DNA of 9,454 nucleotides, from contig DDKG01000095.1 in assembly GCA_002339265.1 (NCBI GenBank), positions 1 through 9,454 on the forward strand, read 5' to 3'. The position numbers and the translations under genes were made by a program. This DNA comes from Massilia sp. UBA2604 (GTDB taxonomy: Bacteria; Pseudomonadota; Gammaproteobacteria; Burkholderiales; Burkholderiaceae_D). The notes beneath the pieces are model-generated. The model ran no database searches and was not told the DNA's origin. It was given only the letters and a program-made list of their open reading frames with translations. Of this stretch, positions 1 through 5,830 are shown piece after piece. The first letter of the stretch is position 1, and each line of letters starts with the position of its first letter.

Positions 1-378
1 GCCTGGCTGCTGGTCCTGATCATCTTCATGTGGACCCCGCCGCATTTCTGGGTGCTGGCCATGTACCGCCGCGACGATTACGCACGCTCGGGCCTGCCGA
101 TGCTGCCGATCACCCACGGCATGAAATTCACCGGCCTGCAGGTGTGGCTGTACACGATCGGCCTGGCCGCGACCACCTTGCTGCCGTTCGCGGTCGGCAT
201 GAGCGGCCTGATCTACCTGGCGGCGGCGGTGCCGCTCAACGCCATCTTCCTGCGCCACGCTTGGCGGGTGCATCGCAACTACAGCGATATGGCGGCGCGC
301 AAGACCTTCACCTGGTCGATCGTCTACCTGTCGCTGCTGTTCGCGGCCTTGTTGGTCGACCATTACTTCAGGTTCTGA
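1..378 (+). CDS. ctaB: Heme O synthase (protoheme IX farnesyltransferase), C-terminal part
   Basis: This integral membrane prenyltransferase of the UbiA superfamily adds a farnesyl group to heme B to make heme O for terminal oxidases. The gene is cut by the window start; the frame is open from base 1 and ends with TGA at 376-378. The visible part carries the family hallmark stretch 'TPPHFW' and then '[15 protein letters not shown]', which is typical of CtaB/CyoE (second polar loop). Three hydrophobic membrane segments follow, the last near the C-terminus ([18 protein letters not shown]). One base separates its stop from the ATG of the SCO1 gene, so the two are almost certainly co-transcribed and translationally linked. 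The pairing with SCO1 fits a cytochrome c oxidase assembly operon. The N-terminal part, including the first Asp-rich prenyl-diphosphate motif, lies outside the window. Confidence 0.95.
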   Translation, partial: AWLLVLIIFMWTPPHFWVLAMYRRDDYARSGLPMLPITHGMKFTGLQVWLYTIGLAATTLLPFAVGMSGLIYLAAAVPLNAIFLRHAWRVHRNYSDMAARKTFTWSIVYLSLLFAALLVDHYFRF

Positions 379-379
379 C

Positions 380-970
380 ATGAAAAAATTCTTGAGCGTA
401 GTGGGGTTCACGGCCGTCGCGCTGCTGTCAAGCGGTTGCGAAAAATTGAGCGACAAGCCGCCAGCCTTCCACAACACCGACGTCACCGGCGTCGACTACG
501 CCAAGGGCTTCGCGCTCACCGACCACACCGGCCAGCCGCGCACCCTCGCGGACTACAAGGGCAAGGTGGTGGTGATCTTCTTCGGCTACACCCAGTGCCC
601 CGACGTGTGCCCGACCACGATGGCCGAGATGGCCACCGTGATGAAGGAACTGGGCCCGTCGAGCGAAGACGTGCAGGTGCTGTTCATCACCGTCGACCCC
701 GATCGCGACACCCAGGAACTGCTGTCGCACTATGTGCCGGCCTTCGACAAGCGCTTCGTCGGCCTGTACGGCGACGCCGCCGCGACGGCCAAGGTGGCCA
801 AGGAATTCAAGGTGTTCTACGCCAAGGTGCCGGGCGCCGATCCGTCCAGCTACACGGTTGACCACACGGCCGGCAGCTTCGTGTTCGACAAGCAGGGCCA
901 CCTGCGCCTGTTCGTGCGCCACGGCCAGGGGCCGGCGCTGATCGCACACGACCTGCGGCAGCTGCTATGA
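380..970 (+). CDS. SCO1/SenC-family copper chaperone lipoprotein
   Basis: This is probably the membrane-anchored thioredoxin-fold protein that delivers copper to, or reduces, the CuA site of cytochrome c oxidase. The 196-residue product starts with a lysine-containing signal peptide ending in a lipobox (LSSGC, lipidated Cys20), so it should be anchored facing the periplasm. The copper ligands are in place: the CxxxC motif in 'TQCPDVCPTT' (Cys73, Cys77) and the distal histidine in 'VDHTAGSF' (His162). The fold-typical 'FFGYTQCPDVCP' and 'LFITVDPDRDT' stretches are intact, and length is normal for the family. The ATG follows the ctaB stop by one base, with a weak CAGG about 7 bases upstream, suggesting translational coupling. 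Its TGA stop overlaps the stop of the convergent low-GC gene by 6 bases (965-970), so there is no space for a terminator between them. Confidence 0.95.
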   Translation: MKKFLSVVGFTAVALLSSGCEKLSDKPPAFHNTDVTGVDYAKGFALTDHTGQPRTLADYKGKVVVIFFGYTQCPDVCPTTMAEMATVMKELGPSSEDVQVLFITVDPDRDTQELLSHYVPAFDKRFVGLYGDAAATAKVAKEFKVFYAKVPGADPSSYTVDHTAGSFVFDKQGHLRLFVRHGQGPALIAHDLRQLL

Positions 971-1738
971 ACGGCCAGCGCGGATGGCCTTCAGCCGCTG
1001 GATGACCTCCGCCCGGTATTGCTGATGGCCCCGTTGCGCTCTTGGATGGGCGATGCGGAAGCACGTCATTTTTCTTGCTTGGAATTCCCACATCTTGCCG
1101 GGGTTAAGGTTAGTGGTCTCGTATCTGTCAAAGTGATCGATGAACAGCTGCTTGATATAACCGTCGATACCATCCCGTCCGGTCGAAAAAACGATTGCGT
1201 CAGGTTCGAAGAACTTGATTTGCGTGGCTAGCAATTTCAGTGAGATGTCGCTGACAGCATTCAGCTCGGTTTGCGGACGCCCTAGCGGAGATTTGCGGTC
1301 ATAGTCCCATGCAAACAAATTGCCATATATCAGAGATGTTGGCGCCAGGCCCAGTTCTTTGGCTATCCGAAAATAGTACTGCTTGAATCGGCTTCTGGAA
1401 GTCGTCTTCAGTTTGCCGTCCGGCTCGAACGGTAGATGATCTCGATACCGTTTCACTGCCTCGTCGACAAGTTGACGTATGTTTCCCATTTGATTGGCAG
1501 CAAATATACGCCCAAGCGTGTTGCGACTATTGTTTGTATTCCATCCCGCTGTTTCGCGACCTATATGCATCACCTTAAAGTCGGCCGACCAATAATCGTC
1601 GAAGGCGATAGGCAAGAAAACACCTGAATAGCGATCCTCGCCAAGTGAAAAATTTTCCTTCTTCATCTGGCCAAGGATTTCAGCGTATCGATCCAATAGT
1701 TCGTGCAACGCCTTCTCTGTTGTTTTGTTGGGATTCAA
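965..1738 (-). CDS. Putative uracil-DNA glycosylase-superfamily-like protein, low GC
   Basis: I do not recognise this 257-residue protein with certainty. Its layout resembles the uracil-DNA glycosylase superfamily: an early glycine-rich segment 'VMHIGRETAGWN' (about 57-67), where that superfamily has its catalytic G-x-x-P/G loop; a central 'YGNLFAWD' (138-145) with an Asn like the base-recognition Asn; a strand 'AIVFSTGRDG' (181-190); and a late 'RIAHPRAQRG' (228-237), comparable to the HP-containing DNA-binding loop. No signal peptide or membrane segment is seen, so it should be cytosolic. The first usable start is TTG at 1738, with AGG six bases upstream; no ATG or GTG lies between it and the in-frame stop at 1805-1807. 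G+C is about 48% in a counted 60-base stretch, visibly below its neighbours, and the codons are unlike theirs, which suggests lateral transfer. It could instead be an uncharacterised defence-type or nucleotide-binding protein. Confidence 0.6.
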   Translation of the reverse strand: MNPNKTTEKALHELLDRYAEILGQMKKENFSLGEDRYSGVFLPIAFDDYWSADFKVMHIGRETAGWNTNNSRNTLGRIFAANQMGNIRQLVDEAVKRYRDHLPFEPDGKLKTTSRSRFKQYYFRIAKELGLAPTSLIYGNLFAWDYDRKSPLGRPQTELNAVSDISLKLLATQIKFFEPDAIVFSTGRDGIDGYIKQLFIDHFDRYETTNLNPGKMWEFQARKMTCFRIAHPRAQRGHQQYRAEVIQRLKAIRAGRS

Positions 1739-1894
1739 AAATTGCCTGCGTAAATTGATCTGATGTGAAAGTGTATCCTGCCTAGCGACAATATGAGTCG
1801 CTAATCAATCGGTTACCAGATCGAAGTGCTGTAGACGGGTTCCTATCTTTTGTACCTGCTAAGATGGCGTAAACATCATCCCTAAACGAGCCGC
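1739..1894. promoter_or_regulatory. Divergent intergenic region, AT-rich
   Basis: This 156-base gap separates the low-GC gene (-) from the AI-2E-family gene (+) and must hold promoters for both. It is AT-rich like the low-GC gene, not like the right-hand gene. I see no pair of -35/-10 hexamers good enough to call on either strand. The clearest structure is the perfect inverted repeat listed separately. A looser outer repeat, attgat (1754-1759) and atcaat (1804-1809), surrounds it. The right gene has only a weak GAG four bases before its ATG. Confidence 0.4.
1783..1803. repeat. Perfect 7-7-7 inverted repeat (operator-like)
   Basis: TAGCGAC (1783-1789) and GTCGCTA (1797-1803) are perfect inverse complements separated by 7 bases (aatatga). 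The dyad lies 45 bases upstream of the TTG start of the low-GC gene and about 90 bases before the AI-2E-family ATG. Half-site spacing of 14 bases, centre to centre, would suit a dimeric DNA-binding protein. No T-run follows on either strand, so it is unlikely to be a terminator. Confidence 0.5.
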
Positions 1895-2971
1895 ATGGAA
1901 GCACGCCCTGGTAGAAACTACACCCGCATCGCCATCGTCGTCCTGCTGACGCTGGGCTGCCTCTACGTCCTGCGTCCCTTCCTGCCGGCCATCCTGTTTG
2001 CCGCCGCGGTTGCCATCTCGTCCTGGCCGCTGTACCTGCGCCTGCTGGATAAGTGCCGCGGCCAGCGCACGATCGCTGCGCTGACGATGACGCTCACCCT
2101 GACCCTGTTGTTCATCATCCCGCTGTCGATGGTCGCCTACAACCTGGCCGACGACGTGGCGCGCGGCTTCGGCGAACTGCGCCTCCTGATCGAGCACCGC
2201 GAACTGGCGCCGCCCGCCTGGCTGGCCGACATCCCCCTGATCGGGTCCACGCTGGTCGACTACCTCAATGAGCTGATCGCCAGCCGCGAACAGATGCTGT
2301 CCCTGGCCCAGCGCATGCTGGAACCGGCGCGCCACTGGCTGGTCGCGGGCGGCATCATGCTCGGCACCGGCGTCGTGCAGATGAGCCTGGCGGCCTTCGT
2401 CAGCTTCTTCCTGTACCGCGACGGCAATGCGCTGCTGGCCGTGATCGCGGTGACGATGCGCAAGATCATGGGGGAGGGCGCCGAGTCGATCCAGCACACG
2501 GTCAGCCAGACCGTGCGCGGCGTCATGTACGGCCTGCTGGGCACGGCATTGGCCCAGGCGCTGGTGGCGGCGGTAGGGTTCGCGATTGCCGGCGTGCCGG
2601 CGGTGCCGCTGCTCTCGGTGCTGGTGTTTTTGACTTCGCTGATTCCGCTCGGCCCGCCGCTAGTGTGGGGCGGCGCCACGATATGGCTGTTCGCCCACGG
2701 CGAGACCGGCTGGGCGATCTTCATGGCGATCTGGGGCACCGTGTTGATCAGCGGCGTCGACAACGTCGTGCGGCCGATGCTGATCAGCCGCGGCAGCAGC
2801 CTGCCTTTTTTGCTCACCCTGCTCGGGGTGCTGGGCGGCGTGATCGCCTTCGGCTTCGTCGGCATGTTCATCGGGCCGGTGCTGCTGGCGGTCGGTTACT
2901 CCCTGATGAGCGAGTGGACCGGGACCGAAGACCCGATCGTCAAGCACGACGAGGACGTCGCGCCGGGCTAG
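1895..2971 (+). CDS. AI-2E family (YdiK/PerM-like) membrane transporter
   Basis: The 358-residue polytopic membrane protein belongs to the AI-2E transporter family (formerly UPF0118). Family members include autoinducer-2 exporters and Na+(Li+)/H+ antiporters, so the substrate cannot be assigned from sequence. Two hydrophobic segments near the N-terminus are followed by a long mostly polar region (about 70-145), then a cluster of membrane helices. The C-terminal signature is clear: 'SLIPLGPPLVWGGA', 'GVDNVVRPMLISRG' and 'GVIAFGFVGMFIGPVLLAV'. This pattern, especially DNVVRPMLISRG followed by a Gly-rich re-entrant segment, is closest to what I remember of E. coli YdiK. Length is normal and the ORF is intact. 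The start is the ATG at 1895; the ribosome binding site is weak. It ends TAG at 2969-2971, inside a CTAG shared with the stop of the convergent small gene. Confidence 0.9.
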   Translation: MEARPGRNYTRIAIVVLLTLGCLYVLRPFLPAILFAAAVAISSWPLYLRLLDKCRGQRTIAALTMTLTLTLLFIIPLSMVAYNLADDVARGFGELRLLIEHRELAPPAWLADIPLIGSTLVDYLNELIASREQMLSLAQRMLEPARHWLVAGGIMLGTGVVQMSLAAFVSFFLYRDGNALLAVIAVTMRKIMGEGAESIQHTVSQTVRGVMYGLLGTALAQALVAAVGFAIAGVPAVPLLSVLVFLTSLIPLGPPLVWGGATIWLFAHGETGWAIFMAIWGTVLISGVDNVVRPMLISRGSSLPFLLTLLGVLGGVIAFGFVGMFIGPVLLAVGYSLMSEWTGTEDPIVKHDEDVAPG

Positions 2972-3357
2972 CAGCTGCCCAGCTTCCAGACCAGCTTGCC
3001 CCTGCCTTGCTCCAGCAACTGCACTTCGACGCCGTTCTTCACCGAGCGCGTGATCGTCACCGTGCGCCCAAAATAGCCGTACTCCGTCTTGAGCGCATCC
3101 TTGCTCTCGGTCTGCTTGACCTCGGCGCGGTCGATCTGCAGCCGCAGGTTCTGCAGGATCTGGGCGTCGGGCCAGCGCGCCGACAGGCCGACGTGGCGGG
3201 TACGGTCATCCTTGCTGGCTTCGGGATAATGGCGTTCGCACGCGTCGGCGACGCCCACATGCATCAGCGAAGCCAGGCACAATAGGCCGGCAGCCAGCCT
3301 GGGGAAAATTGAAAACTGAATGTCCATGAATCGTGCTCGAAATTCACAAGCCTTCAT
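2968..3357 (-). CDS. Small exported protein of unknown function
   Basis: I do not recognise this 129-residue protein. It has a probable Sec signal peptide: a hydrophobic core (LAAGLLCLASLMHVGV) followed by an Ala-Asp-Ala site, predicting cleavage just before Cys40. The mature part is about 90 residues, charged, with a Cys at its first and last positions (Cys40, Cys129) that could form a disulfide in the periplasm. The site is not a canonical lipobox, so lipidation is unlikely. Two starts are possible. The ATG at 3357 overlaps the upstream kinase stop as ATGA, a classic coupling arrangement. The ATG at 3327 gives a more typical signal peptide (MDIQFSIFPRLAAGLL). Both give the same mature protein. 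It is the last gene of the hydrolase-kinase unit and overlaps the AI-2E-family gene tail to tail by 4 bases. Confidence 0.75.
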   Translation of the reverse strand: MKACEFRARFMDIQFSIFPRLAAGLLCLASLMHVGVADACERHYPEASKDDRTRHVGLSARWPDAQILQNLRLQIDRAEVKQTESKDALKTEYGYFGRTVTITRSVKNGVEVQLLEQGRGKLVWKLGSC

Positions 3358-4910
3358 CGTAACAGCAGACGCAACTGCTCGAAATCGATCGGCTTGGTCA
3401 GGTGATGATCGAAGCCCGCGTCCAGCGCCAGCGTCCGGTCCTTGTCCTGGCCCCAGCCGGTGGCGGCGATCAGCGTGATGGCCAGGCCGGAGGGCAGCGT
3501 GCGCAGGCGCCGGGCCAGTTCGTAGCCGTTGTAGTCGGGCAGCCCGATGTCGAGCAGGGCCACGTTGGGCGCGAACTCGGTCGCCAGTTCCAGCGCGGAC
3601 GCCGCGGTGTGCGCCATGCGCGTCTCGCAGCCGAACAGTTCCAGCGCCAGCGCCATGGTCTCGGCGGTGTCGACGCTGTCGTCCACCACCAGCACCCGCA
3701 GCGGCGCCGCCAGCGCGGCGGGCGCCGCCGTTGCTTCGGCGATGGCGCAGCCGGCGACCAGCGGCAGGCGCAGCGTGAATTCGCTGCCCAGGCCGGCCCC
3801 GGCGCTCTCGACAAGGATGTCGCCGCCATGCAGGTCGACGATGCCGCGCGCCAGCGCCAGCCCGATGCCGAGCCCGCCGCGGGCGCGGTCGAGCGCGGGT
3901 TCGAGCTGGGCGAACATATTGAAGACCGCGCCCAGCGCGTCGGCCGGAATGCCGATGCCGTTGTCGCGCACGCGCAGCGCGGCGTGGCCGTCCGCGCAGG
4001 CGAGTTCGACGTCGATCAGGCCGCCGTCCGGCGTGTACTTGGCGGCATTGGCCAGCAGGTTGATGACGACTTGCGCCAGTCGGGTGGCGTCGCCGTCGAC
4101 CACCAGCGGCGTGTCCGGCACGGTCAGGCGCAGCGTGTGGCGCGCCGCCGCCATCATCGGCGCCAGGTCCTGGGCCGCGCCGCGCACCAGGGGCCCCAGG
4201 TCGACCGGCGCGCGCCGCAGCCGCATCCGGTTCTGGGTGATGCGCGAGACGTCCATCAGGTCGTCCACCAGCCGCGTCAGGTGACGCAGCTGGCGGTCGA
4301 AGGCTTGCAGCAAGCGCTCGTCGGCGTCGCCGCCGTACTTGAGCTTGAACACGTCGACCGCGCTGCGCATCGGCGCCAGCGGGTTGCGCAGCTCGTGCGA
4401 CAGCGTGGCCAGGAACTCGTCCTTGCGGCGGTCGGCCGCCGTCAGTTGCAGGTTCAGCGCCTGCAGCTGCAGGTCGGCCGCGCGCTGGGCCTCGAGCGCT
4501 TCCTCGGCCACCTTGCGCGCGCCAAGCAGGGCGTGTTCGTAGGCGTGGCGCGCGCTTGAGCGGAACACGGCCCAGTGGTCGAGCCAGGCGCCGTTGGAAT
4601 CGGGATGGCGCACGATATTGAGCAGCACCGGCAGGTGGCGGCCGTCGAGGGTGAGCAGGTCGACCTGTACCTCGTTGACTGCTCCTTCGAGCTGCAGCAG
4701 CGGCACGCAGCGGGTGTGGTGGAACAGGCGGGCGCCGACCGACAGCAGGTCGCAGAAACGCCGTTTATCGACCAGCGCATCAGGGGGCGCGCCGAGCCAG
4801 GCGTGGATGGTCGCGTTGGCGCGCACGATCATGCCGCCGGCATCGGTCGCCAGCAGCCCGCACGCCGCCTGCTCGTACAGGGAGTCGGCGGCGGGCAGGG
4901 CGGCGTTCAT
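3354..4910 (-). CDS. Soluble PAS hybrid histidine kinase with C-terminal receiver
   Basis: This cytosolic sensor kinase of about 518 residues has no membrane segment. Residue numbers count the ATG at 4910 as 2, because an adjacent TTG at 4913 could extend it by one. Domains in order: PAS (about 10-118, with 'HHTRCVPLLQLEGAVNEVQVDLL'-type core); a short coiled coil (125-165); HisKA with phosphoacceptor His173 in 'LSHELRNPLAP'; HATPase with N-box Asn289, G1 'DNGIGI' (317-322), F-box 'FNMF' (331-334) and G2 'GGLGIGLAL'; an Ala-rich linker (390-403); and a receiver (404-519) with acidic Asp411/412, phosphoacceptor Asp455, Thr485 and Lys507. All catalytic residues are present. No HPt or DNA-binding output is encoded, so phosphate must move to a separate partner. 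It starts 6 bases after the hydrolase stop with no clear Shine-Dalgarno, implying translational coupling, and its stop overlaps the next ATG. Confidence 0.93.
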   Translation of the reverse strand: MNAALPAADSLYEQAACGLLATDAGGMIVRANATIHAWLGAPPDALVDKRRFCDLLSVGARLFHHTRCVPLLQLEGAVNEVQVDLLTLDGRHLPVLLNIVRHPDSNGAWLDHWAVFRSSARHAYEHALLGARKVAEEALEAQRAADLQLQALNLQLTAADRRKDEFLATLSHELRNPLAPMRSAVDVFKLKYGGDADERLLQAFDRQLRHLTRLVDDLMDVSRITQNRMRLRRAPVDLGPLVRGAAQDLAPMMAAARHTLRLTVPDTPLVVDGDATRLAQVVINLLANAAKYTPDGGLIDVELACADGHAALRVRDNGIGIPADALGAVFNMFAQLEPALDRARGGLGIGLALARGIVDLHGGDILVESAGAGLGSEFTLRLPLVAGCAIAEATAAPAALAAPLRVLVVDDSVDTAETMALALELFGCETRMAHTAASALELATEFAPNVALLDIGLPDYNGYELARRLRTLPSGLAITLIAATGWGQDKDRTLALDAGFDHHLTKPIDFEQLRLLLR

Positions 4911-4916
4911 CAAAGG

Positions 4917-5720
4917 CTAGCGCAGCGTCTGCGCGAGGAAGACGTCGATCGCGCGCGAGCTGGCGGTCGGCGCACTCATGTGCGGGCAGTGGCCGACGTT
5001 GTCGATCACGGCCAGGCTGCTGTGGGGCAGGTTGCGGTGCAGCCACTCGCCGACCGTGCGCGGTGCGATCAGGTCGTCGCTGCACTGCAGGACCAGGGCG
5101 GGCACGGTCGATTTCGGCACGTCCGCGCGATGGTCGGACAAAAAGGTGACGCAGGCGAAATGGCGCGCGATCTCGGGATCGTTGCGGCAGAAGCTGTCGG
5201 TCAGTTCCTCGCGCAGGTCGGGGCGGTTGGGGGCGCCCATGATGGCCGGGGCCAGGCTTTGCGCCCAGCCCAGGTAATTCGCTTCCATGGTGTCGAGCAG
5301 CTCACCGATGTCTTCGCGGCTGAAGCCGCCGACATAGTCGCCGTCGTTGATGTAGCAGGGCGAAGGGCCGATCATGGCCTGGGCGGCGAAGCGCTGCGGC
5401 GCCGAGATGGTGGCCAGCATGCCGATCATGGCGCTGACCGAGTGGCCGACCACCACGGTCGGCCCGGTGGCGAATTCCTCCACGATCTCGAGCAGGTCGT
5501 CGGCGTGGCCGTGCAGCGACGCATACCTGGCGCGGTCGTAGGCCGCCAGGTCGGAGCCGCCGCAGCCCGTCAGGTCATAGGTGATGACGCGGAACCGGTC
5601 CTGGTAGACGGGAGCGAGGAAGCGCCACATGGTCTGGTCGCAGCCGAAACCGTGTGCAAATACCATCGTTGCTGATCCCTGGCCGGTCACGTGGACATTG
5701 TTGCGAGTCTTGACGGACAT
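4917..5720 (-). CDS. RsbQ-type alpha/beta hydrolase, probable signalling partner of the PAS kinase
   Basis: The 267-residue soluble hydrolase matches the remembered Bacillus subtilis RsbQ sequence along most of its length: 'FAHGFGCDQTMW', 'VGHSVSAMIGMLA', 'MIGPSPCYIND', 'NYLGWA', 'FLSDHRAD', 'LQCSDDLIAP' and 'GHCPHMS' all have near-identical counterparts. The same family includes the plant karrikin/strigolactone receptors KAI2 and D14. The catalytic triad is visible: Ser94 in the nucleophile elbow GHSVS, Asp216 in QCSDD and His244 in NVGHCPHMS, with spacings as in RsbQ. The lid region (about 125-195) is full length. In B. subtilis, RsbQ is needed to activate the PAS phosphatase RsbP; here the next gene encodes a PAS kinase, so a similar activating role is inferred. 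The small-molecule substrate is unknown. The start at 5720 is supported by AGAAGG six bases upstream. Confidence 0.93.
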   Translation of the reverse strand: MSVKTRNNVHVTGQGSATMVFAHGFGCDQTMWRFLAPVYQDRFRVITYDLTGCGGSDLAAYDRARYASLHGHADDLLEIVEEFATGPTVVVGHSVSAMIGMLATISAPQRFAAQAMIGPSPCYINDGDYVGGFSREDIGELLDTMEANYLGWAQSLAPAIMGAPNRPDLREELTDSFCRNDPEIARHFACVTFLSDHRADVPKSTVPALVLQCSDDLIAPRTVGEWLHRNLPHSSLAVIDNVGHCPHMSAPTASSRAIDVFLAQTLR

Positions 5721-5726
5721 TTAATG

Positions 5727-5732
5727 CCTTCT
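5727..5732 (-). promoter_or_regulatory. Ribosome binding site of the RsbQ-type gene
   Basis: On the minus strand AGAAGG lies six bases before the ATG at 5720. It is the strongest Shine-Dalgarno in the hydrolase-kinase-exported protein unit; the kinase has no clear site of its own. It fixes the hydrolase start and suggests that translation of the unit is led by this gene. Confidence 0.75.
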
Positions 5733-5737
5733 AATAA

Positions 5738-5782
5738 TTTTCACGCCGACATGCATTGAAAATAACATTTTTCGCGTGAAAA
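5738..5782. repeat. 9-bp inverted repeat around the putative hydrolase promoter
   Basis: The + strand reads ttttcacgc at 5738-5746 and gcgtgaaaa at 5774-5782, perfect inverse complements with a 27-base spacer. A third partial copy, gtgaaaa, lies at 5809-5815. The right arm falls in the spacer of the candidate promoter and the left arm just after its expected start site, an arrangement common for operators. The loop is too long and lacks a T-run for a convincing terminator of the upstream CorC gene. Confidence 0.45.
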
Positions 5783-5790
5783 GTCAGCAA
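5762..5790 (-). promoter_or_regulatory. Candidate sigma-70 promoter of the hydrolase-kinase unit
   Basis: On the minus strand TTGCTG (5785-5790) and TGTTAT (5762-5767) are separated by exactly 17 bases. Each hexamer is only a moderate match to TTGACA/TATAAT. Transcription would begin around 5755, giving a leader of about 35 bases ahead of the RsbQ-type ATG. The surrounding stretch 5735-5800 is AT-rich compared with the flanking genes, which supports a promoter here. No experimental support is possible from sequence alone. Confidence 0.4.
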
Positions 5791-5830
5791 AAGCGGCATG
5801 CGATCAGGGTGAAAACGGGACGCAAACGCC

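Noticed and set aside
975..1001. Possible bidirectional terminator formed by ccagcg and cgctgg downstream of SCO1
   Set aside because: Only 6-bp arms, a 15-base loop and no T-run; it lies inside the 3' end of the convergent gene where codon constraints explain it.
4911..4913. TTG at 4913 as the kinase start
   Set aside because: An ATG follows directly at 4910 and adds only one residue of difference; ATG is the more likely start.
3402..5675. + strand ORFs opposite the kinase and hydrolase genes
   Set aside because: Antisense shadows: Arg/Gln/Val/Gly-rich compositions, no ribosome binding sites, and both - strand genes show complete catalytic motifs.
5738..5782. Inverted repeat as the terminator of the CorC-family gene
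   Set aside because: The 27-base loop and lack of a U-tract on the minus strand make termination unlikely; an operator fits better.
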